A DNA stretch of 21,040 nucleotides from Hypsibius dujardini. Lineage: Eukaryota; Tardigrada; Eutardigrada; Parachela; Hypsibiidae. Both the position numbers and the translations under genes were made by a program. Below are positions 1 to 10,074 of this stretch, in pieces. The notes beneath the pieces were generated by a model. That model had not been told where the DNA came from and did no database searches. It was given only the letters and a program-made list of their open reading frames with translations. The stretch spans positions 1-21,040 of the forward strand of contig LRSR01003209.1 in assembly GCA_001579985.1 (NCBI GenBank), written 5' to 3'. How positions within the stretch are numbered: the first letter of the stretch is position 1; every line of letters starts with the position of its first letter.

Positions 1-66
<66 letters not shown>
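1..66. repeat. (GACA)n microsatellite at window edge
   Basis: Uninterrupted GACA tetranucleotide repeat from the first base to about position 66, so it probably continues outside the window. The same repeat family (GACA on one strand, TGTC on the other) recurs at least seven more times in this window. Confidence 0.97.
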
Positions 67-260
67 AAAGTATTCACAGTACAATTTATTACGGACTGAC
101 ACATTGATTTGAAAATGAATTCCCTCTAAATAAAGAACGACAGTTTGTTTTTCAGTACTTACTATTCATAACAATAACAATCCTGTTCAGTGGACAAGCC
201 ACTAAAAATCCGCTGGTCGGCAGTCAGAACGATGCAATACGTTGACGCAGCTTGCTTTGT
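67..260. other. Intergenic, no gene seen
   Basis: AT-rich sequence between the edge microsatellite and the hAT target-site duplication. I see no splice-supported exon, RNA gene or repeat here. Confidence 0.6.
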
Positions 261-268
261 GTTTGTGG
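261..268. repeat. hAT target-site duplication, left copy
   Basis: GTTTGTGG immediately before the terminal TAGGG. It is identical to 3215-3222. Confidence 0.93.
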
Positions 269-279
269 TAGGGATGGCA

Positions 280-450
280 ATTACGCGGTTAACCGTCTCA
301 AACCGCGGTTTGAACCGAACCGAGTGACGCGGTTTGGAAAATAACCCAAATCGTTTAAACCGGTTCAGAATCCAAACCGTCCGGAATTACGCGGTTTGAA
401 AACGAAACCGCCTACAAACCGAACCGCAAACCGTATAACGAACCGGTTTA
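280..450. repeat. Subterminal AACCG/CGGTT motif array of the hAT element
   Basis: About eleven AACCG and six CGGTT copies occur within 170 bp, often as (A)AACCGG or paired AACCGAACCG. A smaller matching array lies at 3120-3200. These are probable transposase-binding sites by analogy with other hAT elements. The short open frame at 396-578 lies in this array and is not considered a gene. Confidence 0.75.
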
Positions 451-602
451 GAAACGCATATGCATCGGACAGGGAAGATGCTCAAAGTTATTATGAGCAA
501 GTTGCTACATTTTCAAGTCAGTATTGCGGTTGCAAAGAGAATAATCCCAGTTTAGCGGTGCACAATTTCTTTGCCTAAGTTTGATTATCCTTTTTTCCAA
601 AC

Positions 603-3001
603 ATGCTTTCGAATCGTGTCCGTTTCAGCCAACCGACCATTTCTTTGGCAGCACAAGTGCGGCGGGATGAACTAGACGATGACGAAGCTGCACATTGTCA
701 TGATGAGGAGAGCGGTGTACCTCACGACGACGAAAGCTCTCCCGGCGGCGACGCGGGTTCTCCGTCCAGCAGCAGCACTACATCAAACGGAATTCCGCTT
801 ACTGTGACTGTTATTGAATCGGAGACAGCTGAGCCACTCCGAAAACGACCGAAAACAGCTTCCGTTTGGGATCATTATAATTTGGACTCCGTCAAACATC
901 TGTACCGCTGCAAATATTGCTCGAAAACTTATGCAGCCAAGTCGGAGGGGAAACCTGGCAGCAACACAACCACTCTGAGCGCGCACATCAACAGCATGCA
1001 TCCTGAAATGAAGGCACCGCCCAAACCTAAACCTCCGCCGCCGTCATGGATGCAAAAGCAGACCGCACCGGCCCTTTCATTTTTTGACAAAGTCGCCATT
1101 GATAATCGATTGGTGCGTTGGGTGGTGTCCATGTCGCTGCCGTTCTCTTTTGTCGAAAATAAGGAATTGCGTGATTTCATGAATTACGTCAAACCTTCAG
1201 TGCAGCTTTGTTCCCGCAACACCATCAAAAAGAGGATTTATTTGAACTATGAGAAGATGAAAAAGGCGATGATTCTCATCCTGGACGATGTACCTGGACG
1301 GATTTCCTTGACCTGCAACGGATGGACCACCGACAATGGAGGCGATAAGTACATCGTACTAACTGCCTCCTGGATTAACGCCGAGTGGAGGATGGTGGGA
1401 GTTACTTTGGATTTTTTAGCTGTCCCTGAAGCCAACACCGGAGAATATCTCGCCTCAAAAGTGTTTAAAATCCTATCGGAATTCCGTATCAGTCAGAGCA
1501 TTCTCGGAGTGACAGTTGACGGTGCTCCCGTAATGCGTGTTTTTTGTGAAGAGTTGTACAAAGCAATTTGGCAGGAAAAAACAGTTGGAGAATTTGACCA
1601 GCATGGTGAGTCTAAGTGGCAACTGGACCAATCGATTGATTGATTTGATTTTAGTACGCATTTGAATACTCAATCAACCAATCTGCTATAACCGCACTCA
1701 CATTTGATGCTTAGTTTGCGATAATAGTAATACCAATTTGTTTGTCCAACAGAAACGGAATTCCGTGTGCGATGTCATTGTCATGCCGTCAACAAGGTCG
1801 CAGAAGTTGGACTAGTGGCGAAAAATGATCTTGTCCGGCGGATCCGAGAGCAGGTGATTCACATCAAGATGCCCAAAGCCAAGGCGGAATTCCAAAAAAA
1901 ACTGTGTTGTCGCGATATTGGAATAGACAGAGACTCTCCAACCCATTGGAATAGTACTAGTGGAATGATCAGGTCTGCCTACGTCAAGAGAGTTCGAATT
2001 GGCGAATTTCTGTCTGTCCGGAGCGGCGACATCGGCAAGTCAATTTTGTCAAAAAAGGAATGGGAGCAGATGAAAGCGCTGATTGATTTCATGGAGCCTC
2101 TTGAAACGGCCACGAAGGTCTGCGGTGGCGGAAATCACGCAACTCTCCACTACGGTATTCCGCAATTCGGTATGCTCCGCATCCATTTTAGGAAGATGAT
2201 TCAAGATCAGAAAGCAGTAAGTAAGTTGTCTGTCTGTCTGTTTGTCTGTTTGTCTGTCTGTCCGCCTGCCTGTCTGTCTGTTTGTCTGTTTGTTTGTCTG
2301 TTTATATGTTTGTATGCCAGCCTCCTATCTGTTTGTTTCTGTCTAGTTAGTTGGATCAGGCGAAACATTCTTATCCCTGGTTGTTTCGGTAGGAGATGTG
2401 GCTTGTTGAAATAGCGAAACTTATGGCTGGGAAACTGGAAGAAGTGATCAAAGAGACTTGGACTGAAGATGGACCGATTATTGGATGTTTGTTGAATCCC
2501 TGCTTGAAGCTGATGGAGTTTGAGGCCGCTGCAGAGAAACAGCGAGTGACAGTTATTCTGAAGGGGGTTTACGAGAGCTATGGAGCCAGACAATTGACTA
2601 CTATTGCTTCTAACAACGGAATTCTGTGTCCGTCTGATGGTGCAAGCCCCGACCTTGACAGCTATATAAGTGCCAGAGTGGGTGTGGTGGGATCAATTGG
2701 TACGGAAGTTGAACAGTATCTCGGTACAACCCCCGATCCCAAATGCGACATTCTCGAGTACTGGAAGCGTCAGGAGGGGAACTATCGGGTGCTCGCCAAA
2801 ATTGCTCGCGATTATTTGGCTGTAACGGCGTCCTCTGTGGATTCCGAGCGGGAATTTTCGGTCAGCGGGAATGTTGTTACCGGTCCCCGCAATCGCATTT
2901 CGCCCGAAGCGCTGCGTAAAACTATGTGTCTGAAATCCTGGTTTAAAACGATTTCTATTTCCAAGCCGAATGATAAATTGGTGGAAGTCATCATCGATTA
3001 A
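603..3001 (+). CDS. hAT transposase with BED zinc finger (691 aa, three exons)
   Basis: This is the transposase that would cut and paste the surrounding element. Exons are 603-1605, 1753-2216 and 2393-3001. Introns have GTGAGT..ACAG and GTAAGT..GTAG borders, and the joined frame is 692 codons ending TAA. An acidic N-terminus and a basic RKRPK patch precede a BED-type finger (CKYC at residues ~101-104, H-x4-H at ~128-133). Next comes the RNase-H-like core: SLTCNGW around 239, VTVDG with Asp306, then the RCHCHAVNK block where hAT proteins have 'RC.aH.lN'. The C-terminus has the classic hAT dimerisation block, with SERxFS (Glu641) and PRNRISPE. Family knowledge places the first catalytic Asp where this copy has Asn239, so catalysis may be impaired. 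An alternative donor at 2221 would break frame. Intron 2 contains a TCTG microsatellite. Confidence 0.93.
2226..2310 (+). repeat. TCTG/TTTG microsatellite inside transposase intron 2
   Basis: Imperfect (TGTC)n with TTTG and CCTG variants fills much of the 176-bp intron 2217-2392. It reads without stops in the exon 2 frame, which makes an artificial Cys/Val/Leu-rich extension. Confidence 0.92.
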
Positions 3002-3214
3002 TTTGTTTTCGGTACGCTTTCTTTATTTGTTCTTATTATTTTCTTGCCGCCGACCTTGAGTTTATAATCTGAAGAATTTTGTTAAATTGTATTGCCCACA
3101 TTTTAAACCAGTATGTACACTTTGTCGCGTAACCCAAACCACTTGACGCGGTTTGGAATTCTAACCGCCCACGACCCAAACCGCCAAACCCAAACCGCGT
3201 AATTGCCATCCCTA

Positions 3215-3222
3215 GTTTGTGG
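3215..3222. repeat. hAT target-site duplication, right copy
   Basis: GTTTGTGG immediately after the terminal CCCTA. It is identical to 261-268. Confidence 0.93.
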
Positions 3223-3860
3223 AAATAAGATTACGCCGAGAAACAATAAAGATGTTCACGAAACAATTACACATAAAAATGCAAGTGTCAATGTTGTAAG
3301 GAAAAGTACATGCACAGAGAAGTTTCCAGTTTGCTGGAAGTAAAGTCTGGCCAGGTGTTTCAGAGGACGACAGACCAAAGGTGACTCAGGTGATTACATG
3401 ATGATCAGATGTTGCTTTTGCTTCTTCCAAGAGATTGCGTTCGACTTCCGACATCCTTCTCACAAGACAGCCGCTTGGTTTAATGGCATGAGTGTCGAAA
3501 TAGACAAACCTAAATATATAAAAGCAACGAATTTAACTGACTTGGGAAGTACTTCAGATACCGAACTTGAAATGACCCCGCTTTATGTTGTTTTCAGTGT
3601 AAAGTGTAAATGATTTTTGGCAAAATTTCAAAGTCGATCCCGTGAAGTTTGATGGTAGAAATGCCGATTTCCAGAAAAGGTTTTATTGGATCATTTTTGA
3701 CGCTTTACTTCAATTCAATTAAATTCAATTTGAAATCGATTGTTTTTTTCCAACTTTGCGATTCTGCCCAAAGAAAGTTCTTGAAAAAACAACAGTGAAA
3801 TATATTTGGAAAACCATCCTTAAATGGGCTCTTTTAATAATGCATAAAACGGCGTCATTT
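3223..3860. other. Intergenic between hAT element and MFS gene 3' end
   Basis: No supported gene. The open frame 3398-3613 (plus) encodes 71 aa with no recognisable domain, and I do not call it. TTTATT at 3682-3687 is AATAAA on the minus strand, about 175 nt beyond the transporter stop codon, and is a plausible polyadenylation signal for that gene. Confidence 0.55.
3682..3687 (-). promoter_or_regulatory. Candidate polyadenylation signal of the MFS gene
   Basis: AATAAA on the minus strand, about 175 nt downstream of the transporter stop codon at 3863-3861. The position suits a 3' UTR end. The hexamer alone is weak evidence. Confidence 0.4.
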
Positions 3861-4657
3861 TTAATTCGGAATCTGAATTTTTCGAGCCACAGACAGGTAG
3901 ACGGAAAACGTACGTGCCGCCGAATGATAGTTTGCCTTGGGTTTGGGCAGTTTACGAAGCCATAAATAATGCATCATCATGTAAAGGATTCCGGCAGACA
4001 GCGAGAGACCAGCAAAGATCTGGTAGGTCAATCGGGGTTTCAAGCTGCCGAACATGAGACCACCCAGCAGAGTCCCAATCCCACGACCTGCAATGTATTA
4101 CGAACAAAGCGTTGTCACGTTGTCTATGAGTGTGTTGTGTGCTAGGTGTTGTGTGTCTGACTGTTCCTGCGTGAAGGCTTACCCAATGCGTGATGGACAC
4201 ATCCAATGACACCCTGAAGAGTGGCCAGATAGTCCGGTGCGACTTTCCCGCAATATACCGAAGCAACGACCCAAAGAAGAGACGTTGTAAAAGCTTCCAG
4301 AAGCTCCACGGGCAGCACCATGAAGGGATTGTAGATGATCGAGTAGAAAAAGAAGCGCACACCATACAACGCTAGGCAAATCATTAGGATCTTGGTGTGG
4401 CCACAGATACGCATGATAAACGTGGATATGGCGACTACAGGAATGGCGGCTACAGATGATACAAGATTGCTCATACCAAACAGCCACTTCGGCGAACCGA
4501 GTCCATCCATGAACAGGAATAGATAACTGCATAACACATAACTCAATATGAATCTTGCAGTCTGTTGTCTGTCTGTTTGTCTGTCTGTCTATGTGTCTGT
4601 GTGTCTGTGTGTCTGTGTGTCTTTGTGTGTGTGTGTGTGTGTGTCTGTTTGTCTGTG

Positions 4658-4688
<31 letters not shown>

Positions 4689-5883
4689 TCTGTTTGCTGA
4701 AGTAGGACATACTTTTCCAAGAAACCCCATGCGCAACCGGCGAAAAACATCATCAGTACGAAGATATAAACATTCGGATTCCTCAAAATACGGCCAACAT
4801 TGTGCCAAATGTTCTGTTGAGCTTCCAGCAGCTTAAACCGCGTGAAGAAAGCAATTAAAGCCGCAAGCGCGTTCATGACGACGAAGATGTAGAAAGCTGG
4901 GGAGTAATCGGAAAAGTCACGTCGCTTGCTGGCCAGTCCCACGAAGAAGCTGGAAACGGGAGGGAATACTGCCATTCCAACTAATGAGAATATTCTCTGT
5001 ACTCCGAGGTCTCCGCCATGATCAGCAGACATCTTGTAAGCAGCCGCGTCGAGGATCGGCACGACAGTGCTGACACCTATTCCCGCCAAGAAGCGAAATG
5101 TCGCGTAGAGTAAAACGGTTTTCCATCTGGTCGTCGACGCATCGGCTTTAACACAGATTGATTGGAAATCCGTTTCAATTTCGCATTCGACAGACAAGCG
5201 ATGTAACTCGCTAGCAGCCGATAAAGACGAGCAATAAGATGAACTGAATGTGAAGTTGCTTCCCGGATTCGCAAACCGCATCAATGTCCGTTTGTTGGAG
5301 ACGTTTTTTTCCTCGAACTGAAGATCGACAAATCTTCGTTCAATCACGTTTGACAGCGCATAACACGTTGACGAATTCCGGCCTTGGTGATTAATACAGA
5401 CATGAAAATCATCAGGAGCTTCGAAGGACTCATTTCCTGATTTGACTTCGCACTTGACAAACTTCATCTGCTTCGTTGGATTATTTTGCCACTGAATTAT
5501 TGGATTTTCAGTTAGGGAACAATTGTCCTTGGAGTTTGTCTTTGAAGTGAGGGAAAAGAGTTCGTTTTCCGAGGCGCATGACAACGAGCCGTCCAAGTGA
5601 ATGATTCGGCGTTCGATGGTCAACGACGGCACCGCCAGCAGCATCAGCAAATGAACAGAAATACTGAAGACATTGAATCCGATGAAAGTTATTTTATAAT
5701 TTCCAATTCGATCGGCAAGAGCTCCTCCGAGGGGCGGGCCTAAACAGCTGACGAATGGAACGATGGCGGAAATGATGGCGATTTCAGTCCAGGAAAGTCC
5801 GATAGCACGCATGTGAAGAGTCAGGAATGGATACAGAGCGGCCATGGCTGATGCCACGATAAAATGTAATTAAATTCTTTATC

Positions 5884-5940
<57 letters not shown>

Positions 5941-6187
5941 TAAATGGACAAATAGACAGTCAGGCATTCAGGCGGAAGTCAGGTTATGCACCATCGATAT
6001 TTATGACCTTACCGCCATATACCAGCAGCATGAGGAGTTTCAACGGAACCAGTTTCCAGTTGATTTTGCATTTTGCGCGCCATGGTATGTCCACTTCGGA
6101 TTTGGTCATCTCGAGAATAGGTAGTTCTTGTTGTATTGAAGCTTTTCCTTCAGGTGTAACGTTTAAATCAAATTTATCAACCGGCAT
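3861..6187 (-). CDS. MFSD6-like major facilitator superfamily transporter (626 aa, four exons)
   Basis: Multi-pass membrane protein of the MFS group that includes MFSD6. The substrate cannot be read from sequence. Exons on the minus strand are 6187-6013, 5847-4713, 4526-4183 and 4087-3861, with GT-AG introns of 165, 186 and 95 bp. The sum is exactly 627 codons. A cytosolic N-terminus leads to INWKLVPLK and the first helix. MFS motif A appears as GGALADRIGNYK (~99-110) after helix 2. Residues ~134-300 form a large loop between helices 3 and 4, with sequons at N197, N216, N240 and N256 and about eight cysteines, as expected for MFSD6. The C-terminal half has GFLENYLF at the exon 2/3 join, then VLPVELLEAFTTSLLW and LATLQGVIG, which resemble MFSD6 family blocks, then ALGRGIGTLLGG across the last join. 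The ATG at 6187 has G at -3. Introns 1 and 2 carry TGTC/GACA microsatellites. Confidence 0.9.
4560..4689. repeat. TCTG/TGTG microsatellite in MFS intron 2
   Basis: Mixed TGTC, TGTG and TTTG tetranucleotides on the plus strand lie within minus-strand intron 4712-4527, so the transcript carries the GACA strand. Apparent open frames across it on both strands are artefacts of a 4-bp repeat that lacks stops. Confidence 0.95.
5886..5940. repeat. (GACA)n microsatellite in MFS intron 1
   Basis: Pure GACA repeat on the plus strand inside minus-strand intron 6012-5848. The transcript therefore carries TGTC. It occupies about a third of the intron. Confidence 0.96.
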
Positions 6188-7437
6188 TGCAGAATGAGCG
6201 GATTCGACTTTTCCAATTTCGCGACACGATAGACATATCTAGCCTTAAAACGTTCGAGCAGATAAAATACTCTTACAGTTGATATTTCCGTTCAGGAACC
6301 CTGTGACAAGTTCCTTTTAGTGCTCCTCGTTCGAGTCGTTACACCTTTATGATTTCCTTAACTCCTCTAATCTTTACGCAATCCTCAATGCTCAGAGGAA
6401 GGAAATGTTTTACCGCAAACCGTCCCGTGATGTGATAACAAGTAATAGATCTCGAGGTGAGTCACAGTGAGGAACCACAATCTCACAGATTGCTCTATCG
6501 CATCGTCCGGCATAAAAAAATTCGAGCGTTCTCCCCTTTCCCGGAATATTATGAATTTTATCGGAAACAGATATCGATATCTGCTTTTTTCATTACTTTA
6601 TTCGGTAGATTCGGTAAACGGAATTTTGATGTGAGTCTCTAAAGATAGCTCCGGGGATAAAAACTATCCTTTTGATAATAAATATCCCTTTCCGAAATTG
6701 CCGAGATTAAAAAGAGCCTGGGCTTAGGTCTTAAAATGTGACTGATAAATATTCTCTCGGTAGAATGCTCCTGGTGATAAATATTTCTTTCTGAAAAATG
6801 GAAAAGAGCAAAAAGAGCGAAGGACTATTTCTTTAAAAAAAGGACGAGATGCCCGCGAGGGAGGGAGGTAGTCTCCTGCAGAGGCAGAATTTTAACCCAT
6901 AATTTGGCCTATGACTCATGATCATTTTGAAGCATGCGGGAATTTGGGGATCTAATCTCCGAAGCCCCTCGGATTTACAAGCATTCTAAGCGAGCCTCTG
7001 AGACTTTCCTTGACGTCTAGTACGACGCATCTATGCCTGCTCAACAAGTGGCCTTTAAAGTTGACCATCGCAAGAAATGCGGCAAACGTGATCGAACCGC
7101 ACGTTTTGAGTTAAAAGTTCCTAAAAAAACTTTAGCGGTTATTCTAGAGGATTGTCTCTGCTCATAGCAAGATTGCTGCACGAGTGTTACTCTTCAGAAA
7201 TTACCGTGTGCTATTTTAAATGGTTTATTTAACGTGCAGGAGCAGCTCAATTGAATTAGGCTTACGAGAAGCTTAATATAATTACAGGTTCTCTGCGTAT
7301 TTGTTCTCTCTCTGGTTTTGATAATAAATAACAAAGAGCTTTCGCAAACGGAATATCGCACGGTATAGAAAACTGTATTGAAGCAAAGTGTGCGTTTCGG
7401 CTCACCAGTTAGTCGATAAATCAGCTCACTCAGGGGT
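6188..7437. other. Intergenic, upstream of the MFS gene; no gene seen
   Basis: About 1.25 kb of mixed composition. Short open frames (for example 6457-6642) lack any domain or codon pattern I recognise. Around 6670-6810 there are three loosely similar AT-rich stretches with GATAAATAT cores followed by TTTC and GAAA, possibly a decayed repeat. The proximal promoter of the transporter should lie just beyond 6187, but I see no clear TATA box. Confidence 0.5.
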
Positions 7438-7543
7438 TTCTCTTTGATGGCAAGTGCTTGATTGTTTGATTTGCTGTACTATATCCTAGTATATTATAGC
7501 ACTTCTGGAAATCAAACAATCAAGCAGCTGCCATCAAAGAGAA
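7438..7543. repeat. 106-nt near-perfect hairpin (foldback MITE or candidate pre-miRNA)
   Basis: The 37-nt arms 7438-7474 and 7507-7543 are complementary with about three mismatches. The left arm starts TTCTCTTTGATGGCA, and the right arm ends with its reverse complement. The 32-nt loop region is AT-rich and can partly pair (TGCTGTACTATAT against ATATTATAGCA). No flanking direct repeat is evident. It could be a tiny foldback transposon or a microRNA-type precursor. The sequence does not decide between them, and it matches no microRNA seed I recognise with confidence. Confidence 0.85.
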
Positions 7544-7586
7544 TCGGATTTCTATACACACCAAATCAAACCGTTCAACTCACTCC

Positions 7587-7594
7587 GTTCAACT
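7587..7594. repeat. Target-site duplication of the hAT MITE, left copy
   Basis: GTTCAACT, identical to 8148-8155. Confidence 0.85.
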
Positions 7595-8147
7595 TAGGGA
7601 TACCGATTACGCTGATTAAACGGTTTAACCGCGGTTTAAACCGAACCGCCTGACGCGGTTTGTAAATTTAACCGAACCGTTTTAAACCGGTTAGGGTTTC
7701 GAACCGCCTTAAAGTAACCGGTTAGCGTTTGGAACCGCGTCAAACCGAACCGTTTACCCATTACGAACCGTTATGAACCTTATTCACGAGTAAAAATAGA
7801 AACAAGTTCAGTCTGGACAGGGAATTGACTCAATTAGTCACAAGGGTAGCACGCCTAGTTTACCTTAACATTCTCAGGCACTAATGTGCAGCAATTGCTA
7901 GTGAAGTTGCAACCTTCTGCTTTTCGTGACAATGGGAACAATAACATTTTTTGCTCAAATCACTGATTTAACTACGTGACCGGTTAACCGCGGTTCAACC
8001 CGGTTTGAACCGCCTGGGTCAGTTCAAAACTTTAACCGAACTGCGTAGGTCAGTTTGGAGATTTAACCGGGAAAAGCTAACCGGTTAGGCATCTGAAGCG
8101 CGCAATAACCGAACCAAACCGAACCGCCTGTGTAATCGGCATCTCTA
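7595..8147. mobile_element. Non-autonomous hAT element (MITE, 553 bp)
   Basis: Starts TAGGGATACCGATTACGC at 7595 and ends GTGTAATCGGCATCTCTA at 8147. The ends are inverted repeats matching at about 15 of 18 positions. It is flanked by a perfect 8-bp direct repeat GTTCAACT (7587-7594 and 8148-8155). Subterminal regions 7610-7780 and 7975-8130 are dense in AACCG/CGGTT motifs, as in the autonomous element at 269-3214, and both share the TAGGGAT start and ATTACGC core. It has no coding capacity, and its central 190 bp is unrelated AT-rich sequence. It was probably moved by a transposase of the same hAT lineage. GTTCAACT also occurs once more at 7573-7580, so the left duplication lies in a local repeat. 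Confidence 0.88.
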
Positions 8148-8155
8148 GTTCAACT
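8148..8155. repeat. Target-site duplication of the hAT MITE, right copy
   Basis: GTTCAACT, identical to 7587-7594. Confidence 0.85.
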
Positions 8156-8355
8156 GTTGTAATGTGCATTTTTAACCCAATTTCAAATGTGCGATCGCCG
8201 ATTTCTAAGGCGAATCAATTGCCAAAACAGTAACAACGTTTATTCAGGCTCCCATTTTTTTAAACTGTTTGAAATTCCGTCAAAATAGTTAGCGTGATGT
8301 TTTGGTTTTTTTTTTAACTTGTGTCGCTTAAATTTTTACATTTTGCGATACGCCA

Positions 8356-8959
8356 TTAACCCTCTGGTAGCCGGGTGTTTTAGGTATACGGGTAATGCTG
8401 GGTCAGCCAAAGCTGGCTTAAATAGGGAAAGTACCTAATTTGAATGGTGGACATGACTAGGGTTCATTTGGCACATTCCCTGCCCAGTTAGTGTCGTACC
8501 GCCAGGCGGCGCTGTTGCGCCTCCACACAACAATCTGACAACAGCTGACATTTTGCTAATAGGGAATCAAAACATCTTCCTAGTGAGTTTAATTTTTTCA
8601 TTGCGCTCGTGATTGCTTCTTTACTTCATTTTCAACTGGATTTCATCGGTATGGTCGTTGGCTAGAACCATTTTTAATTTCGAAGCCCGAAATTTGTTTT
8701 CAACACACACCACAAGTTAGAATACATGCGCATTTTTGTTTAAGCCAAGTTTGGCCTAATCAGTTCTTACCACTTCCGAAAGTGTTCTTTCAAAAGTTTT
8801 TTCTACTTTATTTTTTACGGTTCTGTAAGAGGATCAAAGCAAAAAACCGTATCTAAAACGTCTAAATGCTCGATGAGCAAATCGAGTTTGAAGGAAGAAT
8901 TAAGCCAGTCTAAGCTGACTGGTACTCAATCCTGGGATGACTGGTACGCTGAGGGCTAA
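8356..8959. mobile_element. Probable piggyBac-type MITE (about 600 bp)
   Basis: The left end reads TTAA followed by CCCTCTGGTAGCC, the usual piggyBac arrangement of a TTAA target and a CCCT-starting terminus. The right end, reverse-complemented, reads TTAG then CCCTCAGCGTACC, so its target copy has one substitution. Inner subterminal stretches also correspond in inverted orientation: a GGGTCAGCCAAAGCTGGCTTAA block at the left, split here as GGGTCAGCC and GCTGGCTTAA, pairs loosely with CAGTCAGCTTAGACTGGCTTAA at the right, split as CAGTCAGC and GACTGGCTTAA. There is no open frame of note. The terminal repeats are diverged, so this is an old copy or a weak call. Confidence 0.5.
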
Positions 8960-9467
8960 AATCCTTGCGGAATGTGTTCACGTACAGCGTGAAATTTTGT
9001 TCTTGCAGTGAAACTTTTTACAGTTTGCTAAAACTCTCTAATAACATGCAAAAAACGCGCGAGATTAAGCACGCACGCGAACACGCCTTATCACCCGCAT
9101 ATCTCTGTTCTTTTCACTTTTTTTATATATTTAATCTGTGGTAAATCCAATAACAATACATTACACATCCGGGGGTATAATTTGAAGCCGGGCAGCAAGC
9201 AGCAAAACACTGATGATTGAGCTATCGCTGCGGAAAAAAAACACCCATAACAATTAAGTAACGTGTGAGCATGTTTCTGTCTGCGTAAGATTGGTCGCGT
9301 TCTACGCAGGGAAAAAGCAAGCATCGACACTCCCTTTGAATGGCAAAAAGAAGAACATGTCTGGTGGCAGCATTTCTGGCAGGTTGTTGCTTCTTTTTAG
9401 AAAAAAAAAATAATATCTGAATCTGAAAGTTCGCCCGTAGGAGCAATCGGTGTGTGCACATGCTCGA
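8960..9467. other. 3' flank of the DM13 gene; no other gene seen
   Basis: Contains the presumed 3' UTR of the minus-strand DM13 gene. ATTAAA on the minus strand at 9135-9130 is the best polyadenylation candidate, about 330 nt beyond the stop. Homopolymer A and T runs are frequent. Confidence 0.45.
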
Positions 9468-10031
9468 CTACCACATGGACCCGGCGCTGAGGAGCGGTTG
9501 GTTCTTGGACGCCGGCGCGAGTCCCGAAAGATCCTGACCGAATATCACATGCCCGAAATCGAGCTGCAAAATGAGTGCGGACATTTTTTAGAACTGACGA
9601 AAATGAAAATGAACATGCAAAAACCTCATCCAGGCACGTGGCGCCATCGTGATTAAAAGTGGATGTGGTGTACCTTATAGTCTGCACAGTAAATGCTGAG
9701 GGCCTTGTAGTCAGACAGTTTGGTTCCGGGGTTCAGACGCAGGACAATATTCTTGCCGTCGTAACCGAGAATGCCGTCTTTGCTGCCCCATTCGTCTCCG
9801 AGACGCTCCAGGGGCTCTTCAATTTCCTGACTTTTTGACAGGACGAACCGTCCGTCTGTCAAGGTAATTAGCGTTAATGTCGATTAGCGCGGAAATACCC
9901 GAAGAAATGTCGAAAAGCGACCCGAGGAAAAGTGAGTTCTGGCACGAGACTTTTTCATCGTAAAAATAAGGCAGCACACAGACACACACATAGACAGACA
10001 AACAGACAGACAAACAGACAGATAGACAACC

Positions 10032-10074
<43 letters not shown>

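Larger units (their letters stand above)
269..3214 (+). mobile_element. Complete hAT-superfamily DNA transposon (2,946 bp)
   Basis: The element begins TAGGGATGGCAATTACG at 269 and ends with the exact reverse complement at 3214, giving 22-bp perfect terminal inverted repeats at 269-290 and 3193-3214. It is flanked by a perfect 8-bp direct repeat, GTTTGTGG, at 261-268 and 3215-3222. An 8-bp target duplication is the hallmark of hAT elements. The subterminal regions (about 280-450 and 3120-3200) are packed with AACCG/CGGTT motifs in both orientations. Such subterminal arrays are typical transposase-binding regions in hAT elements. Inside lies one spliced transposase gene with no frameshift or internal stop. 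Perfect ends and target duplication indicate recent insertion. The flank just outside (AATAAA at 3245) could supply polyadenylation, though this is inferred. Confidence 0.95.

Noticed and set aside
396-578. 60-aa open frame before the transposase
   Set aside because: It lies over the AACCG-type subterminal array of the hAT element and has no domain or splice link to the transposase.
3398-3613. 71-aa plus-strand open frame
   Set aside because: No recognisable domain, no supporting splice or promoter context, and a length common by chance in this composition.
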